From assembly GCA_034509495.1 (NCBI GenBank), contig CM067507.1, forward strand, positions 10,402,997 through 10,466,996: DNA of 64,000 nucleotides, in the 5' to 3' direction. The notes under the pieces were generated by a model. That model saw only the letters and a list, made by a program, of their open reading frames with translations. It was not told the origin of the DNA and made no database searches. A program made the translations under genes and the position numbers. Below, piece after piece: positions 49,501 to 61,478 of the stretch. Source of the stretch: Acestrorhynchus altus. Lineage: Eukaryota > Chordata > Actinopteri > Characiformes > Acestrorhynchidae. Position 1 is the stretch's first letter; each line of letters starts with the position of its first letter.

Positions 49501-50750
49501 AGGACCATAACCATTTTTTGGACAATGTAACTTGCCTAGGGTCATTGTCTTGACCCATCTTGTCAGCTTGAGGTCATGCATAGCTATTTTTACATTCTTC
49601 TATTAATTGTTTTGCTACACCTTTGAATTTATTGTACTTTTAATGATCAAAAAGCATCCAGCCCTTGAGGCAACAGAGTAATGTTGGTGCACATTGTTCT
49701 TTTTACTCTAAACTTTGCATTGTTTGATGATACAATAAGGTTCTTAGATAGATTGAGTAGGTCAAAATGGGAAAGCTAAATATGGGTTGAAAAACAGGTA
49801 AAGGTTATATTCTCTTATTTTTGTAGCAGCATGATTGATTAATATTGTGTGTATCTGTGTATTTGTCCTTTTTTTCCCATAAACATTATATTACCTAAAC
49901 CTCTAATCTCTAGCTAATTGAAGCTAGATAGGCTAAAGTACACCCATCGTCAAAAAAATATTTGCACAGATAGTTGCACCCAGAAGGAAATATAAAGGTT
50001 ACCAGTAACAATAAAGGATTACAACAGTAGGTGCTAAAGACAATGTTTAACTTCATGTCTGGGAGATGTTGGTTGCTTGTATTTAAATAACTATATATTG
50101 TTCAAATAGTTTGATTGACATTAAGTTTCTATAATAAAGTTATGGCCTCTCTTCCCCCAGACTGGAGTGTGCTCTATGTCACAATCTGCTGCATAGTGGT
50201 GGTCATTTTTCTTGTGTCTACAAGCTGGGCCTGGTGTAAAAGGTAATAATGACTCAAAGATGGACTTATAATGCAGAACAGCAGTATTAGTTATTCTAAT
50301 ATATTTCTGTATATCTAATATATCTATTCTAGTATATTGCTTATTTTACAAGTGAGTTTTGGCTGTGTCCTATGAATCTCACAAAGGTTGCTTTGTCACA
50401 TTTAGAGGGAGACGCACAAAAGTAAGGAAGAAAACCAAATACACAATACTGGACAACATGGATGAACAGGAGAGAATGGAATTGCGGCCAAAATACAGTG
50501 AGTCAATGAGGTTGCATCTGGTTATTTGCAAATCATGTAAGAAAGAAAGAATAAATTGAATCTTTTTTGTCTTCCAGACATCAAACATAGGAGCACCAAG
50601 CACAACTCCAGCCTGATGATGTCAGAATCAGAATTTGACAGTGAGCAGGACACTATATTCAGTTACGAAAGGACGGACAGGGCCAGGAACCGAGTGAATG
50701 GAGCCATTTCCAATGGTGATGCCTTAAGCCTGCGCCCTGTAGAAGGATGA
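34508..50750 (+). CDS. kiaa0319: KIAA0319-like dyslexia-associated PKD-domain membrane protein (20 coding exons)
   Basis: This type I plasma-membrane glycoprotein is implicated in neuronal migration and axon growth (family knowledge). Coding exons: 34508-34565, 36365-37077, 40217-40370, 41021-41119, 41220-41317, 41416-41503, 41598-41693, 42012-42144, 42694-42922, 43480-43603, 44967-45096, 46398-46546, 46703-46854, 47088-47226, 48237-48396, 48498-48634, 48728-48850, 50161-50242, 50406-50497 and 50578-50750. Phases agree at every joint; the total is 3129 nt, 1042 aa (human 1072). Visible parts: signal peptide, MANSC/MANEC cysteine region about 27-105 (CAACC core), Ser/Thr/Pro/acid-rich linker, five PKD repeats about 309-787, juxtamembrane Cys-rich unit about 887-927, one membrane helix about 930-950, and a tail with YTILDNMDEQERMELRPKY containing a YxxL sorting motif. 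The first exon is the least certain: ATG 36319 with its own hydrophobic leader is the alternative start (1038 aa). The paralogue KIAA0319L fits less well, especially in the tail. Confidence 0.93.
34625..35070. repeat. Interspersed non-autonomous element in kiaa0319 intron
   Basis: It opens ATTACATTTACATTTGCATG..GGCAGACG..TTATCCAGAGCGA, a widespread fish repeat start. It contains GGAAGTTTGTTCCACCATTT and TGGTGCCAGGACAGAAAAGA. The open frame inside is not a host gene. Confidence 0.55.
35105..35795 (-). mobile_element. Tc1/mariner-type element fragment
   Basis: The right end (CCAAACTTTATTGGAATTGGGGTTGTA, positions 35771-35797) is the terminal sequence of a common fish DNA transposon. The body reads antisense with no intact frame. 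A shorter relative sharing the first about 130 bp lies at 47353-47830. Confidence 0.6.
35812..36138. repeat. Dispersed 330-bp repeat upstream of the MANSC exon
   Basis: It matches 39660-39985 over its whole length (CTGTGAATGTAGGTTGTCTA, GTGTACTCCACCTACAGTGA, GTTTAAGCCTCCTCT blocks) in the same orientation. There is no coding capacity. Confidence 0.8.
37249..39564 (-). mobile_element. Tc1-like transposon in kiaa0319 intron, interrupted by an LTR element
   Basis: The outer ends are GGACAAAATTGTTGGTACC and GGTACCACCAATTTTGTGCA. The transposase remnant on the minus strand (39496-39059) has an HTH with a GRRRK hinge and WTDE with the first catalytic Asp. An LTR retroelement fragment (37273 to about 38620) sits 5-10 bp inside the left end, so the Tc1 copy is older. 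Confidence 0.8.
37273..38620 (-). mobile_element. LTR retroelement fragment: one LTR plus internal repeat-rich sequence
   Basis: On the minus strand an LTR of about 507 bp (37779-37273) begins TGTCATGTCTGCC and ends ACCTGACA; it is related to the solo LTRs in this window. Upstream (37780 to about 38620) is internal sequence made of short diverged repeats around GGGACTGGAGAC. The other LTR and the coding genes are missing. The right edge is approximate. Confidence 0.6.
39660..39985. repeat. Dispersed 330-bp repeat downstream of the MANSC exon
   Basis: Direct-orientation partner of 35812-36138. The pair encloses the exon at 36365-37077. Confidence 0.8.
43135..43440. repeat. Other half of the palindromic element, in kiaa0319 intron
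   Basis: It has CAGCAGCACTGCTGTGTCTG, CAGTGTCACTGCAATGCTGG and ACAAGGAGGTGGGCACAGTA, complementary in type to blocks of 20091-20580. A separate MITE end (CACTGTATGGACAAAAGTGT) precedes it at 42945. Confidence 0.5.
43812..44887 (-). mobile_element. Truncated Tc1-like transposon in kiaa0319 intron
   Basis: This is the same family as the copy at 2569-3694. The right end, ACCTTCCAGATGCACTG before TA (44888-44889), is kept and the left end is lost. The minus-strand frame 44450-44250 is transposase HTH (RATLTELQ, GLYGSVTRQKPLLS). Confidence 0.82.
47353..47835 (+). mobile_element. Non-autonomous relative of the 35.1-35.8 kb element
   Basis: The start (ACGCCAATTCCAATGAAGTTG) matches the reverse complement of the end at 35795. 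It lies in a kiaa0319 intron and has no transposase frame. Confidence 0.55.
49266..49421. mobile_element. hAT-type MITE in kiaa0319 intron
   Basis: The inverted ends are CAGTGTTTCCCCACCCTGTT and its complement at 49389-49421. The flanks CTTTAGTT and CTTTGGTT are an 8-bp target duplication (7 of 8), as made by hAT transposases. Confidence 0.85.
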
Positions 50751-51785
50751 GACTAATTTTCCTGAAGATGACTACACTGTATGTCCAAATGTTTGTGGAC
50801 ACCCCTTCTAATGAATGCATTCAGCTACTTTAAGTTGCATCTGATGCTGAGACATCTTGTCTAGTCTGTGTAGTCCCTGTAGAGAAGTACTACCAATAGA
50901 ATAGGATTGTCTGCAGCAGATTAACATGAACACGAACATGGAAACATGGAACCAGGAACGGGTTAGAGGAGTATAAAGCTCCTTAGAATTGAGATGTGCT
51001 CTCAGGAATGATTGTGCTCTATCCAGTAATTTTGTGGTGAGTTGGGGATGAGGTGGGTTGTTGATCATCCAAAATCCTGACCTCACTAACTTGTCACTGA
51101 ATGCAATCAAATCCCCTCAGCAATGCTCCAAAATGTAGTAGAAAGCCATCCATGGGCAATAGATACTGTTATTCCAACGAAAGGATAAATTCTTTATTTT
51201 AGTACAATTTATTTTTGAAGAAACAATGAATGAGGTGTCCCAATACATTTGTCCATATAGCGTATAAACTGTATAGTTAGGGTCAGAGCAGGGAATCAAG
51301 AGCATTTACAGAGACTGGCTGAATGTATTTACTGATCTGAGGTTTTTAGGGTCCTCACAATTCTGAATGTAAATAGTTTGTTTATTTTGCACATCGTACT
51401 GTTAGTGGCTGCTGTTGGGACTCTTGATTTTACCCTTGCTCATTAATATTTAGCTAGTGGAAAAACACCTAAATAAACCATCCAGTTTATTTTTAGGTAT
51501 TTGGATGCATGTTGTGGCTTTCAAAAGCATCCCACATCTGCTCTTTATAATTCCCCCCAGTCTAAGGAGTATGACAATCTGCCATTTGATTAGTGAGTGA
51601 ACGCTCCTTCAATCTTTGCTTTAAAGACAGTTTTGATTTCTTGATTGTACAGATCTTTACATGAGGTGAAAGAAATGTTTACTGAATTTCAGTGCCAATG
51701 TTGACACCACATGTTTAAATGGGACTGCATTTACAACTGTTTATGAATTAAAAGTGAAATAAAAAGGTTATGATATTAACCGTTC
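50751..51785 (+). other. Likely kiaa0319 3' UTR
   Basis: The sequence after the TGA at 50748-50750 includes a MITE (50773-51264) and AATAAA signals at 51472-51477 and 51758-51763. The used end is not known. Confidence 0.5.
50773..51264. mobile_element. MITE in the kiaa0319 3' UTR
   Basis: The ends TACACTGTATGTCCAAATGT and, inverted, ACATTTGTCCATATAGCGTA bound about 490 bp that begins 22 bp after the kiaa0319 stop codon. The inner part resembles 62850-63160. Polyadenylation signals at 51472 and 51758 lie beyond it, so it is probably transcribed within the mRNA. Confidence 0.7.
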
Positions 51786-52069
51786 TTCTCCCTGAACAAT
51801 TAGTCCCATGTATGGTTTCTTCTCTGATCACTGATCACCATTTCAAAAGTTTATGTCAGTTTCAGCCTAATTGTCCATGAATTTCCCCTCATTCCAGAAA
51901 TGTAGGATATATAGGTTTAAATTCAGAATGTCTCACGATGGAACACATTTCCTTTTCTGTTTAATATAAAATATTATAATAATTTGAGGAATTCTTTATA
52001 TGCTCTAAAACTCCCAAAAAGGCTAGTTTTACATTGTGATTGGTATTAACAGGTCAAAAGTTTGCCTGG

Positions 52070-52385
52070 AAAACACACACCATTGCACCACCTCCACCAG
52101 GCTGGATTGTTGACTCAAGGCAGGTTGGGTTCATGAACATCTGTCAGTAAAGTTGCTGTTCTTGGCTGACAGAAGTGGAACCTGATGTGATCTTCTGGAC
52201 TTGTGTATTCTGAATTGCTTTACTGCTCACCACAGTTGGCCAATGGTTATCTGGAGTTACTGGACCCTGTCTTGAAGAATTGTCTGTTGACCTCTCATCA
52301 ACAAGGCATTTCAGGCTGCAGAATGCTGCTGATGTTTTCTTTATTCCATCATTTTGAATAAACTGTTGTGCTGAAAATAAATCCC
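52070..52385. repeat. Interspersed repeat, copy 1
   Basis: CACCTCCACCAGGCTGGA, AGGCAGGTTGGGTTCATGAA and CTCATCAACAAGGCATTTCA mark a common fish repeat. A second copy lies at 56490-56985. Confidence 0.5.
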
Positions 52386-52414
52386 AGATCAGCAGCACTA
52401 GAAATGTATGTGAA

Positions 52415-52848
52415 TGTCATGTAAACATTTGGGCATCCCTGGTCAAAATTACCATTACTGTGAGCAGTCATGCAAGCTGAAAATGATCTCCAAAAGGTAA
52501 AAATTAAATGCACTTTTCAACATTTTTTTGTACAATTTTAGAGTGAACAGGGGAAAGGAGTACTATGCACATTTTGGGAACTATAGGATATTTGTGGATA
52601 AGTTGACTAATTAGACTTAGTTAACCTGTTAATTAGAACAGAGATGTAGGGGTCCAGTGTCCCCAAACCATGTATAAGTAGTTTGACCAGAGGAGGATGG
52701 GTCCTCCCCTTGTGAGCCTGGTTCCTCCCAAGGTTTCTTCCTCCAGCTGAGGGAGTTTTTCCTTGCCACTGTCGCCATGTGGCTTGCTCACTAGGGGATC
52801 TGTCATTTATACTTTCTGTTTCTGTTTTAACCTTTCTTATTTATTTAC

Positions 52849-52879
<31 letters not shown>

Positions 52880-53765
52880 TTTTCTGTGAAGCTGCTCTGT
52901 GACAACTTCTGTTGTGAAGAGCGCTATAAAAATAAATTTTGATTTGATTTGATTTGATTTGAATTAGCCTCAAAGGGCCAGGTGATAAAAATTTCAAAGA
53001 CCCCTTTAACCAAAAAACAGCAGCCATGGGTTCTTCTAAGCAGCTGCTAGAATGGTTAAGGCCCACAAAGCAAGAGAAGACTATAAGAAGATAGCAACAC
53101 ATTTTCAGGTTGACATTTCCTCAATTCAAAATGTGACAGAAATGGCCATTAAAAGGAACAGTGGAAAAATTCAGAGACTGCTAGAAAGGCAAATCAAAAC
53201 CCCTGCTTCACTGCAAAAATATTTTGAGAAAGATTTAGCAGACTTTGGAGTTGTGGTACATGGCACAAATGTGGCCTTCATCGAAGAGTCATCAGAAGAA
53301 AACCTCTCCTGCTTCCTCACCTGAACATCCAGTGTCAGAACATCTAAGCAAGCCTGATGCATTTTGGAAACAAGCCCTCTGAACTGATAAGGCTAAAATA
53401 GAACCACAATGAGCTCAGGTATGTTTTGAGAAAAAAGGGCACAAAAGAACATTTTTCCAACCATTAAACATGGCTCAGTCTTGGGGGTGGGGGCTGTGTT
53501 ACAGCCAGGTAGAATGAATTCAATGAAATTCCAGCAAATTCTGGAAGAAAACCGAAAAAAAGTTAAAAAGAGGGTGGCTGAATATGATCCAACACAACTC
53601 AAAATTCACAATAGACTAAGTCAAATCACGCAAGCTCAAGTTTTTACCATGGCCCTCACAGTCCCCTCATCTGAACATCATTGAAAATCTGTGAACAGAC
53701 GTCAAAAGATGGCCCAGGAATCTTGAACAATTTAGATGAAAGAAGGCATTTTGCTTAATATACAA
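52415..53765 (+). mobile_element. Tc1-like transposon remnant with LINE-type tail inserted
   Basis: It starts near GTCATGTAAACATTTGGGCA. Plus-strand transposase pieces include KAHKAREDYKKIATHFQVD (53058-53114) and a following region in other frames to about 53700. An unrelated 3'-tail repeat is inserted at about 52631-52968. No intact frame remains. Confidence 0.65.
52631..52968 (+). mobile_element. 3'-tail repeat with (TTTA)n and (TTTGA)n
   Basis: It ends GAAGAGCGCTATAAAAATAAA followed by TTTGATTTGATTTGA units, a tail typical of target-primed insertion. It is inserted within a Tc1-like remnant. Confidence 0.65.
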
Positions 53766-53772
53766 AAGGAAT

Positions 53773-53775
<3 letters not shown>

Positions 53776-53833
<58 letters not shown>
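53776..53833. repeat. (AT)n microsatellite
   Basis: About 29 AT units at the right edge of a Tc1-like remnant. Confidence 0.95.
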
Positions 53834-53836
<3 letters not shown>

Positions 53837-54815
53837 CCCAAATATTTAGCAAATATGGTTTCTGAATAACAGAATTATGATATTCAACAGCATTTTCTCA
53901 AAGGATGCGTGTTTGTTTGGTGACGCTGTTTTGTTTACGCTATTTTATTTACAATCAAAATACTCAAAATTTAGGACCAAGTTAACAACAAAGAATTTAA
54001 TGCATTAAAATTGTTCATAAAGAGAGGGGACATTTGGCACAGAACATTGGCACATAAAGAGAACCATCTGGGGAAAACTAATTACAAAAAACAATTTTCC
54101 TTTTTCAGCAGCAAAACAGGCTTCAAGTCTGTTTTTGACAAAAAAGTAATAAACATTTTACAAAAATAATTATTAGAACTACAATTTTTTGTAAGACATC
54201 CACAGAACCTCTAATAGGGACCACAGTGGGTTTATGAAGTACCTCTTCTTTGTGCATTTCTTGCCTGCCATTAAAATATATATAATAACTGAGTTATTAC
54301 AACAAACAAAAGTAGATCACAGCTTTAGAACAAGGCTTTTTCAATGACAGCACTGGTGTTGATACTCCAGGTAAACAAGAGTGAGTACAGTCAGTGATGT
54401 GTCATGTGTGAAGGGAATGTCAGTGTTGTTACATTGGCAAGTCCTGATCTTAGCATATGCTTGTAAACCCACCATTAACGACTAAATCTAGGCATATTAC
54501 AGTAAATATGAAGAGGCTTATTTTCTACACCCATCCACATTTAAAGAATTCAAATCGTCAGCTCAATCAAACTGCACAGACTGTAAAAATGTGTGATGAA
54601 CACAAGTTACTTGACGTGATTAGAATGATGATAATTATACCTTGCAGATTAGTAAAACCTGACTTTTTTTATTTAATAAAAAATAAATCAATCCCTTTAA
54701 ACTTGAGGTCAATCTGAATCAAATGAACAGTCTAATTTGCAGTGCTCTATCAATCCATGTGCTTTCATCGTCTTTTGTCCACAGTTACACAGAACAGCAC
54801 ATGGCTGTTCTGTTG

Positions 54816-57800
54816 TTAGAAAGTAAGCCCACCAATACAGACATATTTCACTTCCAGATATTCATCAATACCATATTTGGACCCCTCTCTTCCCAGACCT
54901 GACTGCTTGACACCACCAAATGCAGCTTCTGGGGCAGAGATAAGACCCTCGTTCACTCCAACCATCCCCACCTCCAGCTGCTCCGCTACACGCCAGATCT
55001 GACTAAGGTCTTGTGAGTAGAAGTAGCCTGTTGAAAGAGAAATTATATATGTTAATAATTTATGTTAATATCGATCTACTTTACACTCCCATTGTAGCCA
55101 CAGACCTAAAATTCTAATCTCAATGTCAGTATTTTAAATAAGAACAATGAATTCTATAGCCTCCGTCACACCTTCTGGTAAACTAAAAGGTTCCCAACCT
55201 GGTATATTTCATCTGATTTTTCAAGCTTGCTGATTTTTGTTGTGGGCATCTTGTTGACGTCAATTCAGCACATCTTTATCATGCTCATGAACATTACCAA
55301 CATTCCTATTTACCCTTGTGTTTTAGAGCAGTGGTCCACAAGCCCTGGGCCACAGACCAACGGGCTGCACAATACCCCCCGGGTGCGTGTTCCAGAGGAG
55401 TAGAGCTTGTAAGTATTACCGGCACCCAACCCCGGTCTGCAGCAAAACTGTCAAATGTTCACTGGTCCACAGTGATAAAAAGGTTGGGAACTACTGTTTT
55501 AGAGGACAAAATGACTTAAGCATAGTTTCAAAAGTATCAACTGTTTAGCTGATGGAGATGAAGAGTTTCCGTCATTATTCCACTCACTTGGTGCAATGAA
55601 CCTGTTCCAAACAAGCCAATATATGCCATACATTCACACTTCAGTATTAATATTAGACTAAGAAGAGTCAAACAAGAATAGTGACTACCAAATTTCAGTT
55701 TCTTTAACATTGATGGCAAATGTACAAAGAAGTTACATGGTAAGACCTCAACTAAAGACATTTTTCAATAACTCTTCCTCAACATGGTTTTTGGTTGGCC
55801 ACTTTTAGGTCTAGTTCAATGTCAGTAGTATTGATGCTTTAATGGGTTTATGACCCTACCTCAGGTTTGGTATCATTTCAATACACAATTATATTTGCTG
55901 ATATTTTGAGTAAAAAATACATTCATTTTTAAATATACATTTGCACAAACCTGCTAATCCAACCTGGGACGCATTAGCAATTGCAAGTGCCTCTTCCTCT
56001 GTGTTAAACCTAAATATGGAAAACAGTGTCAGGGGGTGTGATGGACAACATAATCACTATATTTTAAAACCACCAAGAACCTCTTTCACAATATTTCTTC
56101 AGTTTTCTCTCAAAATTGTCCATGAAGATCAAATGTCTATGTTTTTTAATATTTTTATAAATACAAAAGGTTTTCATTGGATGCCTAGCTTTTTCATAGG
56201 ACTGTATATTATATGATAGTGTAAGGAGCGACCGTAACTCACTTGACAACTGGTATCAATGGGCCAAAAGTCTCCTCCTGCATACATAGCATGTTAGTGC
56301 TGATGTTAGACAGCAATGTAGGCTGCATGAAAGATCCCTCCAACCTCTTGCCACCCTTCAGTACCACAGCTCCTTGAGATACAGCATCTGCAATTTGATG
56401 CTCCACCTGAAAGAAAGAATGCCATTAGTCTATCACCTTATGCAGCAAGAGAACATGTCCTCACCAAGCTTTTAATTATGGAGCCTATTATTAACACTGC
56501 ATATGTCCTCCTTTGAGCCTCCTTTGAGATTCTGGTCCATAACTGCACTGTTGTGTCATGAGTGCAGTTTCACAATATGAAATCCCTGTTCTTCCACATC
56601 CCAACTGGATTCAGATCTCATAACTCTAGAACACTGTTCATGAAACCAGTATGACGCAACTTTTTTCTTTGTGACATGGTCCACTATCGTCATGCTGGAA
56701 TTAGAATTGTGTTCCTGAAGGGATGCACAGAGTCAAACAGGCATTCAAGTGATGATTGGTATTAGCAGGTCTGAGTGTGCCAAAAAATGTTCCTAACACA
56801 TTACATCCCCTCCACCAAACTGGACAATTACCACAATGCAGGTTGGGTCCAAGGATTCAAGCTGTTGACCCCACATTCTCACCCTATCATCTGTGAGACA
56901 TCAGAAATTAAGATTCATCAGACCAGATTCAATTTTTTCCAGAATTTAATTGTCCATTTTTGGTGATCTACAATTCAGGTATCTGCTTGGGTGAGTGTAT
57001 GTTTACAATTTCATCACTATTATCAAATCTATAAGCAAATCTTTAATATTAATGCACATAATAGCCAAACATTATTAGGTACTATTTAAAAAAAGTACAA
57101 GATCATAACAGTACTGAACCACTTACTCTGCAATCTGACTAGAAACACCCAGGATGCTACTCATTGTCTGCTTGCATTTTTAAAAAAATACATCTGTCAA
57201 TCACAGCCTGGATTTTGAGATTAGGTACCTTCTCAGCAGCACGGACATTAATGAGGGGCCCTTGTGTGGTGGTGTGTTCAAAACCATGCCCCATTCGCAA
57301 CTCAGCATCCATGGCTCTCCCCAGCTTCTCTAGAAACACATCATGGATCCCACTTTGCACCAGGAAGCGGTTGGAGCAAACACAGGTCTATAATACAAAA
57401 AGAGACCAAGAGCACATGTCAGTTACCCTTGATAAACACCAAGCTAATAATTCAGCTAATAATTTAAGGTTTATTTAGCCACTATTATGAAAACAATAAG
57501 TAATATTGACAGGTCTGTCAATATTAATCTGATTAATATGCAATTTAACAAAAATAATGTAAAAAAAAAGTAAATGACCAAGTAGGTTTTTTGTTTTAAT
57601 TTTCCATATTTAAAAAAAAATATTTTAATGGTGCTGGACAACTCATCTAAACTGGGATATTAGCCTTGGTATTGAGTTTAATCTTTTTCAGTGGGACCCA
57701 AAAGTGATGCAAGTGCTAACAGCTCCCTTTCATAGAGAAGGTAAGGTCTGTTGAACATGGTGTTATGACCTGCAGATTGTTGGTTATTACATAATTACTG

Positions 57801-60800
57801 AGAATGTACATTGTCAGTAATCATGACAGCTCTAGTTACAAATGTGAAGAGACACATATGGACGTTTAGTGGTTAATAAGCTTCATAATTTGCATATTTA
57901 AGCAGCATTTGAATTTATTAAAATCTTACTTGGCCTGAGTTTCTGAATTTGGACCCCATTGCTCCAGCTACAGCCTTGTCTACATCAGCACTGTCAAACA
58001 CAATGAATGGGGCATGTCCACCCAGCTCCATAGAGACCTTCTTCACTGTTCCTGCAGCATGTTTCAGCAGCACCTGCATAAACGTTATATATACACAATT
58101 ATTTACAAATATATAAGTTTATAAAATATATTTTCCTAATTTATACAGATATTATGTCACTTTAAACATTATATGAATGAATATTGTATGAGTGTAAAAA
58201 TACCTTGCCAGTGGCAGTAGAGCCAGTGAATGAAATTTTGGCCACCAGAGGGTCAGTGCAGAGGACCTCACCCACAGCAGGGGCATTCTCCCTGGAGCAT
58301 GGCACCACATTAAAAACTCCAGGAGGAATCCCTGCCTGCACTGCCAACTGAAAAGGTTCACCATTCATTATATACTCATATTACCAGCACAGGTTTGGGT
58401 TACACATACAACTTGCCAATGAAAAGGCATGGAACATCCTGCAATAACTGACCTCAGCAAGAGCTAGAGCAGAGAGTGGCGTGTCCTCAGCTGGCTTCAC
58501 CACTACAGTGCAGCCAACTGCCAGAGCTGCACCCACCTTCCTTGTGATCATGGCACTGGGAAAGTTCCACTATCAGTCAACAAGGGGTTATTAGACATGT
58601 ATACAACAAATGCAAAAAGGCCAGTATTTCAACTGCAAAACCAATTAACTCAAGGATAATCTCACCGGAGTGATAACAGAGGCCACACCCACTGGCTGTT
58701 TGAGCAGCAGTATCTTGCGGTCCTTTGCTGCTGGAGCAACAATATCCCCATAGACACGACGGGCTTCCTCAGAAAACCACTCCAGGAATGATGCAGAGTA
58801 TGCAATCTCAGCTAAAGATTCCTTCATAGGCTTTCCCTACCACAGTATGCACAATAAAAAAGTACCACACTTAGACAAATATTATCAGTCATGCAAAAAT
58901 ATCAGCTTTATGTGAGAAGCAAAAAAAATTCAAATTTTTCCAAAATTAGTCCACTCATCATTCAATTTTGACAATGTACAACAGTTAAACTCACATTTCA
59001 CTGTAACAATGTGGTAAAATGGCCAAAATGGAGATACTAGGCTTTACATGACAGCAACAATACACAGATGGCATGATTCTTGTTACTTTGTTATTTGGAT
59101 TTATTTTGCTGTGTATTTCATACATAAAAAACTAACAACAAGTGAAAAAGATCATCAGTTCACAACCAATTGCCTGAATTGGGGCCTGACTAGCTATGTA
59201 AATTTTGGTATATCCTCGTGACAACATTTTACCAACAAAGTCATGTGCAAAAATATACATCCAGGAATAAGATACAGTGGGGAAATAAGTATTTGATACA
59301 GTGCCAATTTTGCAAAATTTCTCACCTACAAAGAATGGGGAAGTAAAACAAAATGTAAATTTTATCGTAGGTACAATTTAACTGTGGGAGAAAAAAATCT
59401 CACTGTATGATTTCTAAACAATTAATTTGCATTTTATTGCATGAAATAAGTATTTGATCACCTACCAACCAGCAAGATCTCTGGCTCACACAGACTTGGT
59501 TCTTTAAGGCCTCCTACTTTGCACTCATTATCTGTATTAATTGCACCTGTTTGAACTTGTTACCTGTATAAAAACACCTGCCCACACTCTCTGTCAATCA
59601 TACTCCAACCTCTGCACCATGGCCAATATCTGTCTAAGGACACCAGGAAGAGCTGTACAAGGCTGAGATGGGCTATAAGACAGGTAAGCAGCTTGGTGAA
59701 AAGTCAACAACTCTTGGCGCAATTATTAGAAAATGGAAGAAACACAAGATTTCTGTCAATTTTCCTCTGTCTGGGGCTCCATGCAAAACCTCACCTCTTG
59801 GGGTAAGGATGATTCTGAAATAGGTCAGGAATCAGCCCAGAACAACACAGGAGGACCTTGTCAATAACCTGGAGAGCGCTGGGAACACAGCCTCAAAGAT
59901 TGCCATTAGTAACACACTAAGCCATCATGGATTAAAATCCTGCAGGGCATGCAAGGCCCCCCTGCTCATACCAGCACATGTCTAGGCCTGTTTGAAGTTT
60001 GCCAATGACCATCTGGATGATCCAGAGAAGGGATGGAGAAGGTCATGTAGTCAGATTAGACCAAAACAGAACTTTTTGGCATCAACTCCACCTTCCATGT
60101 TTGTAGGAAGAAGAAGAATGAGTAAAACCCCAAGAACGTCCCAACCGTGAAGCATGATGGTGGAAACATTATACTTTGAGGCCGCTTTTCTGCAAAGGGG
60201 ACAGGATGACTGCACCATGTTGATGGAAGAATGGATGGGGCCATGTATTCTGAGAGTCTCCAGACCCAAACCCAAAATTTATGGAGGGAGCTGAAACTCA
60301 ATGTTGCCCAGCAACAGCTCACAAAACCTGAAATATCTGGAGCAGATCTGTATGGAGGAGTGGGCCAAAATCCCTGCTGCAGTGTGTGTAAGCTTGGTGA
60401 AGAACTACAGGAAATGTCCAACCTCTGTAATTGTAAACAAAAGTTTTCTGTACAAAATATTAAGTTCTAAGTTCTGTTTTCCTATTGTATCAAATACTTA
60501 TTTCATGCAATAAAACTCTCACAGCTAAACTGTACCAACAATCAAGCATTTTTTGTAGGTGGGAAAAAATGCTAAATCTGCAGTGTATCAAACACTTATT
60601 TTCCCCACTGTACCTGTTAAAATATTTTGGTCATATACAAGGCAGTTCAAAGAACACTGTGAATGGTAGTGTTCACCTAGCACCATAATGGTGCTCAGTG
60701 CTTGCAAAAAATTATGCTAGTTACATAATTTAAGAGCAATATTTTGCAGAACAGTGAGAGATTTGGAGTGGACTGGTCATTTTTAATTAGAACTGGTGCA

Positions 60801-61328
60801 AAAATAGTGGAGGACACACAAACTGCACAGATTCTATTGTCAATAAAAGAACTCACACACTCTGCTGTAATGAGCTTAGCTAGATCCTCCTTGTGTTGAC
60901 TGACCAAATCAAACCACTTCCGGAGAAGAACGCTCCTTTCCTAAAGAATATGTGAAAGAAGATTTCAGACACACTCCAACAACCTTTGCTTCAATAAAGA
61001 AGGAAAGCAAAGAGAAGGGAGAGAAACAAATCATGACAAGTAAAACTTAATATGCAAGATTGTTCTACTTCACACCTTTATACTAATATAGATGTAATTT
61101 AAATATAAATTAATTATTTGTTGAAATTCTAAGTGAAATTAAAGTAACATGCTTTACATGGAAGACATTTCTGCACATTTGAACACATATTAATACAACA
61201 AGATCACATTCAATCTTCGACTTACAGTCTTGTGTGGAAAAATGGGCGATACTAAAAAATATCAATATCATGATACTTTCACACAATATCATTGTCACAA
61301 TATCAGACAATAGCAACTTTTAATTAAC

Positions 61329-61372
<44 letters not shown>

Positions 61373-61441
61373 TAATAATAAATGTTGAAGCAGAGCCATC
61401 ACTGTTAACATGATAATAAAATAACAATAATAATAACAATA

Positions 61442-61478
<37 letters not shown>

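Noticed and set aside
60056..60421. A 121-codon minus-strand frame in aldh5a1 intron 2
   Set aside because: It is antisense to the broken transposase of the Tc1-like element at 59275-60610.
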